DNA from: Archangiaceae bacterium
GTDB taxonomy: Bacteria; Myxococcota; Myxococcia; Myxococcales; Myxococcaceae
Reading direction: 5' to 3'
DNA length: 63,488 nt
NCBI GenBank assembly: GCA_016879935.1
Contig: JAACJQ010000230.1
Span: forward strand, 1-63,488
In this document: in pieces, positions 16,724 through 25,752 of the stretch
How positions within the stretch are numbered: position 1 is the first letter of the stretch
How the letters are laid out: each line of letters opens with the position of its first letter
Notes under the pieces: generated by a model
Told to the model about the DNA's origin: nothing
Database searches by the model: none
Seen by the model: the letters and a program-made list of their open reading frames with translations, nothing else
Program-made: the position numbers and the translations under genes

Positions 16724-19672
16724 TCACTTCCTGGTGGTGGGCATCGTCCAGGCCAACGATGCATTGAGCTGCACGCCGAGTTGTTCGCGGAACACCTCGA
16801 CGTCTGCCTGTTGAATGCGGAGCTGCTGATTGAGCGCGTTCGAGACGCCGAGCTTGAGCTGGAAGCCGGGGCCGAACGCCTGCGAGGCCGTCACGTCGAG
16901 CCGGTGCACGGGCTGCTCGAGGAAGTCGGGCAGCGGTGCGACCGCGACCTCGGAGATCGACGGGCCGGCCACGTTGTACGAGACCGCCACTTCGCTGCCC
17001 CACTCGGGCTTCGACCAGCCGATGAAGGCGTTGGCGAGCCATGGCGCCTGGCCCTGCAGGGGACGGTTCGGGTTGCCCAGCTGGCCGACGGCGTTGGTGA
17101 GCACCACGCGCGACCAGATGAGTGACGCGTTGCCGCCGAGGCGAATGTCTTTGAGCGCGGGCGTGATGCGGCCGAGCGTGCTGCGCGCTTCGAGCTCGAC
17201 GCCCGCGAGCTGAGCCTGGTCGGCGTTGCGGAAGCCGAAGTCGAAGTTCGAGCCCTGACCGACGACGACGCGCTCGATGGGGTTGATGAACTGCTTGCCG
17301 AAAACCGAGAGGGCGAAGACCTCGTCTTGCGAGGGAAACCACTCGGCGCGCAGGTCGGCGTGATGAATCGTGGTGAGCAGCAGCTCGGGGTTACCGGCAA
17401 CATCTCGTCGCCGAACCATGTCGAAGAAGATGAAGGGCGCGAGCTCGCGGAAGCTGGGCCGTGCGAGCGTGTAGGAGTAGCCCGCGCGCAGGTTCAGGTT
17501 GGCGAGCGGGGAAACCGTCACGTTCAGCGACGGAACCGGGTTGTGGTACTGGCGCGAGACGGGTGCTCGGGTGTTGGTATTGGTCGCGAACGGGCTCGCG
17601 ACGGCGACCGTCTGCGCGCTGCCTTCGTACCGGAGCCCGGCCTGCGCGCGGAGCCACTCGGTGGCCTTCCACTCCACCAGCCCGAAGCCGCCGTAGATGG
17701 CGAGCGACGACGTGTACGAGTCTTGCGCCAGCGTGCTCTCGGCGAGGAAGAACTGCGTGCCGGCGCCAGGGCCGATGCGGTCGGTGGCAAGCACGTCTTC
17801 GGCGAGGCCCGTCGGCGTCGGGCGGCGCACCTCGAAGAAGCGGAAGCGGCGGCCATCGAACGTGCGCGCCTGGTACTGACCGAAGCCGCCCGCCTTGAAG
17901 CGGAAGCTGCGCCACGGGAGTGTCGCGGTCGCGGTGCCGCCGCCGGAGTCTTCACGCAGCGCCAGGAAGAAGCGCTCGGCCGAGTTCGGCTGCAGGCGCA
18001 GGTTCAGCTCGCGCGTGTCGGGCGAGACGAAGTAGCGCGAGTCGCGAATGTCGGGCTCGGAGCGGTCGACGTGGCCGTAGTTGCCCTGCCACTCGAGCTC
18101 GAGGTCTGCGAGCGCGTTGAGCCGGTGAAACCCCTTGAGCTGCGCGAAGAGCAGCTGGCGCTGCGTGAACTGCAGGCGGTTGTTCACCTGGTCCTGCATG
18201 GCCGAGAGCGTCTCGGGGCCACTCGCGGTGGTGGCCTGGTTCTCGGCGTTGGTGAGGCCGAGCACGAGCAGGTTCACCTCGTTGTCGCGGTTCAACTGGA
18301 AGCCGAGGTTGCCCAGCACCGACGTCGACGCATTGACGGAAGAGATGAGTGAGTCGGTCGGGTTCTCGATTTCGAGCATGCCGTCGGAGCCGGAGACGTC
18401 GGCCACCGAGATGCGGCGCGTGCGCTCCTTGCGCGACCACTGCGCGGCCACGAGGTAGCCGAGGCGGCGGTCGTCTCCGAGCTTGAGCGTGTCTCCGACC
18501 TGCGCGCTGAAGGTGCCGTTGGGTGACGCGGCGACCGACCCGGGAGTCCACCGGTTGACGAGCGCGCGCCCACCCGCCTGCTGCGTCGCGGCGTCGATGC
18601 CGGGCTTCGCGGGGTCGACCGATTGCTGGAACGCGCGGTCCGTGGGGAAGACGCTCGGCAAGTCGCGCGCGGGGTTCTTGAAGCCGAACGCTTCGCCGAA
18701 CGACGACGGCGCGGAGGGGCGCGCCTGGAAGGTGGTGGCGGAGTCGACGCCGAGGCCTGCGCGCAGCTTGAGCTCGAACTGCGTGGGGAACGTCGAGGTG
18801 TCGATGGTGAGCGAGCCGCCGCCGAACTGCGCGGGCAGGTCGGGCGAGTACGTCTTGAGCACGTTCAGGTTCGACAGCAGCGAGGTGGGAAAGAGGTCGA
18901 GCGGAACACCGGGCTCGTCGGGTTCGGGGCTCGGCATGATGTTGCCGTTGAGGAGCGTCTGCACGTAGCGGCCGCCGAGGCCACGCACGAAGACGTACTT
19001 GCCGCCGACGAGGGTGACGCCGACGACGCGGCGCGCGGCTTCTCCCGCATTCGCGTCGGGCGTGCGCGCAATCTCCTGCGCGCCGATGGAGTCCTGCACC
19101 ACCGCGGCCTTCTTCCGCTCCTGCAGCAGCGCCGTCTCGTTGCGCTTGTCGGCCTTCGCTTCGACGACGACTTCCTTGATGGCCGTCGACTTCGCCTCGA
19201 GTGAGACGTCGAGCGTCGTCACCTGACCGGCCTTCACCTCGACGCCCTGCACGCGGCGGCCTTCGTAGAGCGCGTAGAAGATGCGCAGGTCGTAGGTGCC
19301 GGGCGGCAGCTTGAGCCGGTACTCGCCGTCGACGTCGGTGAGGGCGCTCTTCTTTCCACCCGCGACGACCTTCACGGTGGCTTCGATGAGACCTTCGCCG
19401 TTCTGCGCGTCGATGACCTTGCCGACGATGCCGACGAAGCCCTTCGGCAGTGGCTTCTTCTTCGGCGCCTCGGCTTGAACGTCGAGACCTGCGTCGGTGC
19501 TGGGAGCTGGCTCCACAGCGCCAGCGTCGAGCGTGCCCGCGTCGTCGGTCGATGGAGGCGCGCCTGCGTCCTCGACGGTGACGCCAGCATCGAGCACCTC
19601 ACCCGCGTCGGACGAGGTCTGTGCGACCCCGAGGGCGGGAACGAGCGCGAGCAGGAGCAGGTGCGTCTTCAC
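16724..19672 (-). CDS. TonB-dependent outer-membrane receptor
   Basis: A 982-residue receptor. Signal peptide (about 1-18); a low-complexity Asp-Ala-Gly-rich linker (about 22-68); a carboxypeptidase-regulatory-like beta domain (about 83-165, [19 protein letters not shown]); a plug domain (about 175-310, with [17 protein letters not shown] and QFGGGSLTI); and a 22-strand-type barrel to the C-terminus, ending in [15 protein letters not shown] then a final strand. It would take up a ligand across the outer membrane using energy from the TonB-ExbB-ExbD complex encoded at 20852-23232. The start is GTG 19672, with AGGAGGAG about 10 bases upstream. The substrate is unknown; the N-terminal beta domain is common in peptide, glycan and Oar-like receptors. 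Confidence 0.92.
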   Translation of the reverse strand: MKTHLLLLALVPALGVAQTSSDAGEVLDAGVTVEDAGAPPSTDDAGTLDAGAVEPAPSTDAGLDVQAEAPKKKPLPKGFVGIVGKVIDAQNGEGLIEATVKVVAGGKKSALTDVDGEYRLKLPPGTYDLRIFYALYEGRRVQGVEVKAGQVTTLDVSLEAKSTAIKEVVVEAKADKRNETALLQERKKAAVVQDSIGAQEIARTPDANAGEAARRVVGVTLVGGKYVFVRGLGGRYVQTLLNGNIMPSPEPDEPGVPLDLFPTSLLSNLNVLKTYSPDLPAQFGGGSLTIDTSTFPTQFELKLRAGLGVDSATTFQARPSAPSSFGEAFGFKNPARDLPSVFPTDRAFQQSVDPAKPGIDAATQQAGGRALVNRWTPGSVAASPNGTFSAQVGDTLKLGDDRRLGYLVAAQWSRKERTRRISVADVSGSDGMLEIENPTDSLISSVNASTSVLGNLGFQLNRDNEVNLLVLGLTNAENQATTASGPETLSAMQDQVNNRLQFTQRQLLFAQLKGFHRLNALADLELEWQGNYGHVDRSEPDIRDSRYFVSPDTRELNLRLQPNSAERFFLALREDSGGGTATATLPWRSFRFKAGGFGQYQARTFDGRRFRFFEVRRPTPTGLAEDVLATDRIGPGAGTQFFLAESTLAQDSYTSSLAIYGGFGLVEWKATEWLRAQAGLRYEGSAQTVAVASPFATNTNTRAPVSRQYHNPVPSLNVTVSPLANLNLRAGYSYTLARPSFRELAPFIFFDMVRRRDVAGNPELLLTTIHHADLRAEWFPSQDEVFALSVFGKQFINPIERVVVGQGSNFDFGFRNADQAQLAGVELEARSTLGRITPALKDIRLGGNASLIWSRVVLTNAVGQLGNPNRPLQGQAPWLANAFIGWSKPEWGSEVAVSYNVAGPSISEVAVAPLPDFLEQPVHRLDVTASQAFGPGFQLKLGVSNALNQQLRIQQADVEVFREQLGVQLNASLAWTMPTTRK

Positions 19673-19795
19673 GGGCGCCGATCTCCTCCTGGCGCGTGGC
19701 AGCCCGCGTTCGTGAAAGTGACTTCACGGCGAGCAGGTCGTCACGGCCACGCTCCTCGTGCGTCACGGCTGCGTGTCAGGCCCCGTCGAGGGGAA

Positions 19796-19842
19796 TCGAG
19801 TGGCACACGAACGACACGAATGGTCGCGGTTGTGCCACTCGA
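19796..19842. promoter_or_regulatory. perfect 12-bp inverted repeat in divergent promoter
   Basis: tcgagtggcaca (19796-19807) and its exact complement tgtgccactcga (19831-19842), separated by 23 bp, sit between the receptor (start 19672, minus) and the epimerase (start 19874, plus). Position and symmetry fit an operator for a dimeric regulator. A hairpin in the epimerase leader is the alternative. Confidence 0.5.
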
Positions 19843-19873
19843 AGTGGGGAACTCTGCGCTACGGACCGGCTCC

Positions 19874-20773
19874 ATGAGAACGCTGCTGACCGGCGCGAGC
19901 GGGTACCTCGGTCTCCACCTGCTGCGTTCGCTGCTCGACGATGGGCAACGCGTGACTGCGGTCGTGCGGTCGGCGGCGAAGCTCGGGCCGTTCGCCAACG
20001 ATTCACGGCTCGAGGTCGTCGAGGCTGACCTGCGCGACCACGCTCGCTTCGAGGCGATGCTGAAGGGACACGAGACGTGCATTCACGCAGCACTGCTCTG
20101 GGGTGACCCCGGCGTTGACCTCGAGCTGCAAGACGTCGTCGCCAGCGCGAAGCTCTTCGACGTTGCAGGGCGCGCTGGGGTCGCGCGCTGCCTCTTCGTG
20201 TCGTCGGCTGCGGTTCACCGGCCGTTTGCTGCCGAGATGACCGAAGACGACCCGCTCAGCACCACCGACCTCTACGGCGCGACGAAGGCGGCGGGAGAGT
20301 TGTTCCTCCGGGCCGCGTGCGCACAGCACCAGATGACAGGCGTCGTGCTTCGACCCGGGCCCATCGTCGGTCCGCGTGCGTTCGCATCAGGGCCGTTGCA
20401 CACGCCCGACGCGCTCTCGCGAATGGTTCGCGCCGCGATCGAAGGAGAGCCCATCACCGTGACACGCGGAGAGGGACGCCAGTTCTCGGACGTGTCGACC
20501 GTCGCGAGAGCGGTGCGGCTCCTCACTCGAGAGAAGCGTCCCCACTCCACCTACCTCTGTGTCGACCGCGAGCTCGTCACCAGGGAGCACGTCGCGAAGA
20601 CGGTGGTGGCGTGCCTGAACTCGAGGAGTCGAGTCGAGGTGCTGATGCCGGAGGCCACCGGCCCGACGCCGCGCTTCCGCACCGAGCGAATCGAGCACCT
20701 CCTCGGCGGGCCGACCAACGCAGAGGGCGCACTGGTGGAGCACATTCGCCAGCTCGCCACTTCGGGACGTTGA
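19874..20773 (+). CDS. NAD-dependent epimerase/dehydratase (extended SDR)
   Basis: A 299-residue extended short-chain dehydrogenase/reductase. The nucleotide site is LLTGASGYLGLHLL at residues 4-17. VSSAAVHRP carries the catalytic-serine strand, and YGATKAAGE supplies the YxxxK pair. The C-terminal half is shortened relative to typical sugar epimerases (about 310-340 residues). The ATG at 19874 places the Gly-rich motif at the N-terminus as expected; the longer in-frame extension upstream is the antisense of the receptor gene. Divergent from the receptor and possibly sharing an operator. Substrate unknown. Confidence 0.85.
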   Translation: MRTLLTGASGYLGLHLLRSLLDDGQRVTAVVRSAAKLGPFANDSRLEVVEADLRDHARFEAMLKGHETCIHAALLWGDPGVDLELQDVVASAKLFDVAGRAGVARCLFVSSAAVHRPFAAEMTEDDPLSTTDLYGATKAAGELFLRAACAQHQMTGVVLRPGPIVGPRAFASGPLHTPDALSRMVRAAIEGEPITVTRGEGRQFSDVSTVARAVRLLTREKRPHSTYLCVDRELVTREHVAKTVVACLNSRSRVEVLMPEATGPTPRFRTERIEHLLGGPTNAEGALVEHIRQLATSGR

Positions 20774-20851
20774 GGCTCCGCGCTCGTCAGGCGCGACGAC
20801 CGAACAGCGCATCGGAAAGGCCGACTCGATTCCGGCGAAGGGGCCGACGAC

Positions 20852-21298
20852 TCAGTGGCTCGGCAGTTCGTCGGCCAGCACCGCGAGCGTCTCGACGCCA
20901 CCGCCACGCACCAGGTCCATCACCTCGAGCGCCTGCCCGTACGGCACGTCGCTCGCGGCATCGAAGAACACCACCTTGTCGGGCCGCGCGTTCACCAGGC
21001 GCACGACGCGCTCGGCGAGCTGCTCCTTCGCGATGACTTCGCTGTTCACCTTCGTCACGCCGTCGGTGCCCAGCGTGATGACGATGGGCGGAAGGACCTC
21101 GGCTGGCGGAGGCGGCGGCGCGTTCTCTTCGGGCTTCGGCGGCACGTTCAGCCACAGCTGCTTCGTGAGCAGCGGCGTCACCACCATGAAGATGATGAGC
21201 AGCACGAGCACCACGTCGACGAGCGGCGTGACGTTCATCGCGGGCTTCGCGCCCGTGCGCCGCTTGCCACCGCCACTGTCTCCGACGTGCATGCCCAT
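20852..21298 (-). CDS. exbD: ExbD/TolR biopolymer transport protein, copy 2
   Basis: A 148-residue ExbD-family protein: a short cytoplasmic N-terminus, then MNVTPLVDVVLVLLIIFMVVTP (the aspartate in the single membrane helix is the proton-coupling residue), then a periplasmic domain ending ...GVETLAVLADELPSH. It works with ExbB to convert the proton gradient into movement of TonB. A proline-rich insert (KPEENAPPPPPAEVLPP) follows the helix and is absent from the other copy. The stop is 12 bp before the upstream gene's reading ends; the order tonB-exbB-exbD-exbD on one strand indicates a single operon. Confidence 0.9.
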   Translation of the reverse strand: MGMHVGDSGGGKRRTGAKPAMNVTPLVDVVLVLLIIFMVVTPLLTKQLWLNVPPKPEENAPPPPPAEVLPPIVITLGTDGVTKVNSEVIAKEQLAERVVRLVNARPDKVVFFDAASDVPYGQALEVMDLVRGGGVETLAVLADELPSH

Positions 21299-21310
21299 GA
21301 CGAAGTCCTC

Positions 21311-21760
21311 TCAGCTCTGCCGGTTCGCGACGTCGATGACCTGCAGCGAGACGCCCGGGAAGCCCAGGTCCTGGCAGGCCTTGAAGAGCTCACGCACCTT
21401 GCCGTAGCCGAGCTCTTTGTCGGCCTTCAGCACCACGCGGCCTTCGGGCTTCGTCGCGTGCACTTCTTTGAGGCGCTCCATCAACGGGCCGACCTCGAGC
21501 GCTTCTTTCTCGAAGAAGAACTTCCCGTCTTTCGTGAGCGTCACCGTCGTGGGCTGCAGCGAGCCGTTGCCGGTGTCGGGGTTCTTGATGCTCGGCAGCG
21601 TCACCGAGACACCGGCCTCCATCTGCGGCGTCACCACCATGAAGATGATGAGCAGCACGAGCACGACGTCGACGAGCGGCGTCACGTTCATCTCGGGCGC
21701 GATGCCCGCGCGGCGCTTCTTCTTCTTCGGCGCCGATGATGAGCTCGCGTTACTTGCCAT
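21311..21760 (-). CDS. exbD: ExbD/TolR biopolymer transport protein, copy 1
   Basis: A 149-residue ExbD-family protein with a lysine-rich start (PKKKKRRAG), the conserved membrane helix EMNVTPLVDVVLVLLIIFMVV and a periplasmic domain (EKEALEVGPLMERLKEV, ELFKACQDLGFPG). The ATG at 21760 overlaps the end of exbB by 11 bp, so translation is coupled. With copy 2 it would form mixed ExbD pairs, as in the Agl and some Bacteroidetes/Myxococcota TonB systems. Confidence 0.9.
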   Translation of the reverse strand: MASNASSSSAPKKKKRRAGIAPEMNVTPLVDVVLVLLIIFMVVTPQMEAGVSVTLPSIKNPDTGNGSLQPTTVTLTKDGKFFFEKEALEVGPLMERLKEVHATKPEGRVVLKADKELGYGKVRELFKACQDLGFPGVSLQVIDVANRQS

Positions 21761-22436
21761 GGGCCACGACCCCGTCGTCCGAGTGCCGCGTCTCGAGGAA
21801 GTCGATGAACTCACCGCGCGCGTCTTCGAGCGTGAGCATGATTCCGTCGGCCTGCGTCGAGAGCCAGTTGTACGCGAGCACCGCGGGGATGGCGACCATC
21901 AGCCCGAACGCCGTCTCGACGAGCGCTTCGGCGATGCCGAGCGAGACCGAGCCGAGGCCACCCGAGCCCTCCTTCGCGATGCCCTGGAAGGCGGTGATGA
22001 TGCCGAACACGGTGCCGAGCAGCCCGACGAAGGGCGCCACGGAGCCGACCGACGCCAGCACGCCCATGCCACGGCGCACGTCGGCGTGGAGCAGCTCGGT
22101 CTTTCGCTCGAGCTCGCGCTTCGTCAGCTCGATGGGCGCGACCGAGCCCTTCTTCTTCGTCGCCGCGAGGTACGTCCTGGCGCCCGTGCCGAGCAGCTTG
22201 GCGAGGTGGCTGTGTTTGGCCTGCTCGGCCTTCGCCGCGAGCGTGTCGGCCTGGTCGGCGTCGAGCAGCGCCTTCGCCTCGAGGGCGAACCGGCGCGAGG
22301 CCGCGCGCGAGCGGTAGTACGCGACGAGGCGCTCGAAGAAGACGGCGAGTGACGCGAGCGCCATCAGCAGGAGCACCGAGGCGACCGTCATCGCCGGAAT
22401 GCCCATGTGGCCGAGGATTTTTCCGAAGTCGAACAT
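21750..22436 (-). CDS. exbB: ExbB/TolQ/MotA proton channel protein
   Basis: A 228-residue membrane protein with three helices: near residues 12-35 (MTVASVLLLMALASLAVFFERL), about 120-145 (LASVGSVAPFVGLLGTVFGIITAFQGIA) and about 160-185 (GIAEALVETAFGLMVAIPAVLAYNW). These match the ExbB signature, including the conserved Thr/Glu helix. It forms the pentameric channel around the ExbD helices that powers TonB. It starts 4 bp after tonB stops and overlaps exbD copy 1. Confidence 0.92.
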   Translation of the reverse strand: MFDFGKILGHMGIPAMTVASVLLLMALASLAVFFERLVAYYRSRAASRRFALEAKALLDADQADTLAAKAEQAKHSHLAKLLGTGARTYLAATKKKGSVAPIELTKRELERKTELLHADVRRGMGVLASVGSVAPFVGLLGTVFGIITAFQGIAKEGSGGLGSVSLGIAEALVETAFGLMVAIPAVLAYNWLSTQADGIMLTLEDARGEFIDFLETRHSDDGVVAHGK

Positions 22437-22440
22437 GTGG

Positions 22441-23232
22441 CTACTCCCTCAATGAGAACTTCACCGGAATGGTGAGGAACACTGCGATGGCTTGTCCGTC
22501 GAGCTGCGCGGGCGAGAAGCGCCACGTCTTCACGGCGGCGATGGCGGCGGCGACGAAGGGCTCGTCACCTTTGAGCACCTGAATGCGGCCGACCGTGCCC
22601 GTCTTCTCGACGACGACCTTCAAGACGACGCGTGCTTCCTGGCCGGTCGCGCGCATGGCCTCGGGGTACTCGGGCGGCACGTTGTTCTCGTCGGGCTCGG
22701 GAGCGTCGGCCTCTTCGGGCAGGTTCACCGGGCCGCTCGTGTTGGCCTTCACCTCGACGGGCGCGGGTGAGTCGTCTTCCGATGGGGCGACGATGGGGCC
22801 CCCGACGGCGGTGCCGGTTCCATCACCCCTGCCTCCGACCGCGACGGCGATGGCGGCGACGGGCGTGGCCGACTCGGGCGGCGCCTCTTTCGGGACTTCT
22901 TTCGGCGCGACCATCGCAGCCGCGGCAGGAGCCGGCGCCGGCGCAGCGACGACGGGTGCCTCGACGGGCACCGGCGGCTTCGGCAGCGACACCTTCTTCA
23001 CGACCGGCGGAGGCGGCGGCGGGTTCTCGATCTTCGCCGGTGGAGGAGGAGGCGGCGGCGGGCGGAACGAGACGTCGACCGTCTTCTCTTCGGCCTTCGG
23101 GTGGTAGTGCGAGGCGAGGAAGGCGGTGGTGAGAATCGCTCCAGCCACGACGGCGACGGCGGCGAGCGCGGCGAACACGAGGCGCTTCTCACGCTCGGTA
23201 TCGAGGGCTGAATGCTGGGCCGCGGCGAACAT
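22441..23232 (-). CDS. tonB: TonB energy transducer
   Basis: A 263-residue TonB. One N-terminal membrane anchor (about 20-40), then a long proline-rich periplasmic spacer (PPPPPPPP near residue 60, PPPPPPVVKK), then the C-terminal TonB domain (about 190-263) with YPEAMRATGQEARVVLKV, a variant of the usual YPxxA motif, and VKTWRFSPAQLDGQAI. It transmits energy from ExbB/ExbD to outer-membrane receptors by contact with the TonB box. First gene of the tonB-exbB-exbD-exbD operon; the preceding 150 bp (23233-23382) hold its promoter. Confidence 0.92.
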   Translation of the reverse strand: MFAAAQHSALDTEREKRLVFAALAAVAVVAGAILTTAFLASHYHPKAEEKTVDVSFRPPPPPPPPAKIENPPPPPPVVKKVSLPKPPVPVEAPVVAAPAPAPAAAAMVAPKEVPKEAPPESATPVAAIAVAVGGRGDGTGTAVGGPIVAPSEDDSPAPVEVKANTSGPVNLPEEADAPEPDENNVPPEYPEAMRATGQEARVVLKVVVEKTGTVGRIQVLKGDEPFVAAAIAAVKTWRFSPAQLDGQAIAVFLTIPVKFSLRE

Positions 23233-23382
23233 GGGCGGCGTCGTACTGGCCCACTTCTGCGGCGTGATGACGACTTCGTCCCGTTTTCGTCACGCGCGGC
23301 TGTCGGGTTCACCTCGGTTCGGTCACGGTCTCGTCACACCCGGCGAGCACGCCCGCTTTGGGTGGATCAGGCTGGTCGTGGC

Positions 23383-25752
23383 TCACTCGACGATGGTCGA
23401 GATGTTCGTGCGCTCGTGCTGGCCGAGCTCGAGCACGCCGTCTGGCAGGAACACCAGCAGCCTGAACCGGCGCCGGTACGCGCGGTCGGTGCCCGTCTGC
23501 GGCTCCGCGATGACGTGCAGCCGCCCCGGCAGGGCTTCGGCGCGCGGGCCCTTCCGCAGCCACGGCTTCGAGCCATCGGGCAGCGTCACCTCGCGCCACG
23601 TCATCGGCTTGTTCACTCCGCCGTCGGCGAAGCGGCTGTCGAGCCGCCCCGTCTCGAGCTTGTCGTAACGCGCGACGAAGATGCCCACCGACGTGTACGC
23701 GACGGGCCAGCCACCGAGGTTCTCGTAGTCGAGCACCGCCGCCGGCACGCCGCCGTCGACGAGGGGGAGCGCCTCGGACAGTTGAAACCCGCCGGGCGTC
23801 GAGAAGATGGTGCCGTCGCGATAGCCGACGCGGCCGAGGCCTCCGCGCGGGTTGTCGAACCAGACCTCGACGGGCTCGGCGCCCGAAAGCTGCAGCGGCG
23901 TCGCCGCCCACCGCAGGGGCGCGCCGCCCAGCTTGAACTCGTACACGTTGCGCGAGGTGACGAGGTAGCCGCGCACGCGGTCGACGCCGTTGGTGCCCAC
24001 GGGAGAACGCTCGAGCGCGAGGCTGCGAATGAGCGTCGAGGGCTCGGGCGTGAGCTGCGCCGAGAGCTCGGTGCGGCCCGGCTGGTTCGTCGGCTCCGGC
24101 GCGGGCACGAAGAACAACGAGTCGTCGGCCGCGATGACCATCGAGACGATGCCGCCGTCGAGGTCGGTGATGGCCTCTCCACGCAGCGCGCTCGAGACGG
24201 GCTGGCCGCGGCCATCGACGAGGCGCGGCCCGAACTTCGTCGTCAGGTTCGCCTTCTTCAGGTTCTCGATGAGCACCAGGTTGCCCTGCTCGCCGACGAC
24301 CCACCCCTGGCCCTGGTTCACCAGCGCCACGATGTGACTGGTGACGTCTGGAGCCACCGTCACGAAGCCAGCGTCGGCGTCGTGAACGAACACGCCGGGC
24401 TGGGTCAACGCGAAGAGCTCGTCGGTGCCACGCAGGCCGAGCGAAGCGACGTCGAGCGGCACGCGGTCGAGGAAGACGGGCGTCGCGCCGCTCATCGTCT
24501 TGCCGCCCCACACCTGCCCATTCTCGCCGCCGACGAGAAACCCGATGGCCGACGAGAAGTCCTGCTCGGCCGCGAGGTAGCGCTGGCCCGTGGTGCCGCG
24601 CTTCATGGTGGTGGCGACCTTCGTGGTGTCGAACGGAGCGGCGACGGGCTCGGTGAGACACCCCGCGAGCGGCCCCGACGAGAGCGTGCCTCGTACCCGT
24701 TTGATGCCTTCTCCGCCGCAGAGCACCTCGACGAAGGCGCCTCCGAGGTCGGTGCCGGGCGTGAAGGCGAGCGGCGTCGTGCAGGGTGTGCAGTCGCCCC
24801 ACGGCGTGGTGACTTGAAGGTCGCTGCCCGTGCGCGAGACCGAGAACACCGACAACGTCGGGGCCACGCCGACCGCGCGCACCGAGAACATCGCGAAGGT
24901 CGAAGCCGTCGCGTCGGCGGCCAGCACCGCGCCCTCGGGAATGGCGAGCGGGAAGACGAGCTCGTTGCCCCCGTCGACGCCACGAACGCGCAGGCCGTCG
25001 GAGGCGAGCGCGACCACGGTGCGAAAGCGCCCGACCGGCGGCGGCGCGGTGAAGACGGGTCCGGGCGCGAGGTCGTAGACGGTGACGGCCGCCCCCGCGG
25101 GCGGAATGAAGGGAACGAACTCGTCACGGCCAGGTTGCTCCCGGAGGAGGCCCGCCCGCGTGTTCGGGTCGGCGACGAGGCCGATGCGCTGCATCTCGGG
25201 GTCGACGACGCGAAGCCGCCGCGCCTTCAGCGTCGTCGGCGGCATGCCCGGCTCGAGAATGCGGTTGCCCGGGTTTCCTTCGGCGTAGACCTCGTTCGTC
25301 GTCTGCTGAATGCCCGTCACCTTGGGTGCCGGGGTGGCCCTCGCCTGCAGCACCAGGTCGTCGAGGTCTTGCGGAGCGCTCGTGAAGGGCACCGGCTCGA
25401 CGCCCGCGCGGCTGGCCTGAAACGCACCCTGCGAGGTGTGCAGCACCACTGCGTCGCTGCCCTGCACCTTCGCGACGAAGTCGACCTTGCCCGTCACGCG
25501 CGGGTGCAGCGAGGCGCCCGCGTCGACCTTCTCGGAGAAGTCGGGGAACGTCGGCAGCCCTTCGAACTGCGGCCCTTCGTACTGAAAGCGCTGGCAGCGG
25601 TTGTTCACGCCGCACACGTCTCCGGCAGAGCAGACGCCGTCGCGTTCGCCGATGGGCTTCGAGAAGTCGCAGGGAAAGTCGTTGCCGGGCGTGGTGAGCA
25701 CCCCGGGGCAGGCGAAGAAGGTCAGACCAACGAGCAACAGTGCGCGCTTCAT
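23383..25752 (-). CDS. large lipoprotein, beta-propeller-like
   Basis: A 789-residue predicted lipoprotein (MKRALLLVGLTFFAC, lipid cysteine at 15). The beginning has a small cysteine-rich segment (CSAGDVCGVNNRC). The rest is a string of beta-rich units with repeated phrases of the kind TDELFALTQPGVFVHD, GQGWVVGEQGNLVLIENL and YLVTSRNVYEFKLGG, suggesting a propeller or sensor-like fold without a recognised catalytic site. It ends GVLELGQHERTNISTIVE. It shares one base with the preceding gene's stop (TGATG), so it is translationally coupled to 25752-26744. Role unknown. Confidence 0.75.
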   Translation of the reverse strand: MKRALLLVGLTFFACPGVLTTPGNDFPCDFSKPIGERDGVCSAGDVCGVNNRCQRFQYEGPQFEGLPTFPDFSEKVDAGASLHPRVTGKVDFVAKVQGSDAVVLHTSQGAFQASRAGVEPVPFTSAPQDLDDLVLQARATPAPKVTGIQQTTNEVYAEGNPGNRILEPGMPPTTLKARRLRVVDPEMQRIGLVADPNTRAGLLREQPGRDEFVPFIPPAGAAVTVYDLAPGPVFTAPPPVGRFRTVVALASDGLRVRGVDGGNELVFPLAIPEGAVLAADATASTFAMFSVRAVGVAPTLSVFSVSRTGSDLQVTTPWGDCTPCTTPLAFTPGTDLGGAFVEVLCGGEGIKRVRGTLSSGPLAGCLTEPVAAPFDTTKVATTMKRGTTGQRYLAAEQDFSSAIGFLVGGENGQVWGGKTMSGATPVFLDRVPLDVASLGLRGTDELFALTQPGVFVHDADAGFVTVAPDVTSHIVALVNQGQGWVVGEQGNLVLIENLKKANLTTKFGPRLVDGRGQPVSSALRGEAITDLDGGIVSMVIAADDSLFFVPAPEPTNQPGRTELSAQLTPEPSTLIRSLALERSPVGTNGVDRVRGYLVTSRNVYEFKLGGAPLRWAATPLQLSGAEPVEVWFDNPRGGLGRVGYRDGTIFSTPGGFQLSEALPLVDGGVPAAVLDYENLGGWPVAYTSVGIFVARYDKLETGRLDSRFADGGVNKPMTWREVTLPDGSKPWLRKGPRAEALPGRLHVIAEPQTGTDRAYRRRFRLLVFLPDGVLELGQHERTNISTIVE

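Noticed and set aside
20852-22436. Gliding-motility AglR-AglQ-AglS cluster
   Set aside because: ExbB-ExbD-ExbD order is similar, but a TonB gene is in the same operon and a receptor nearby, which favours a TonB system; the families alone cannot distinguish.
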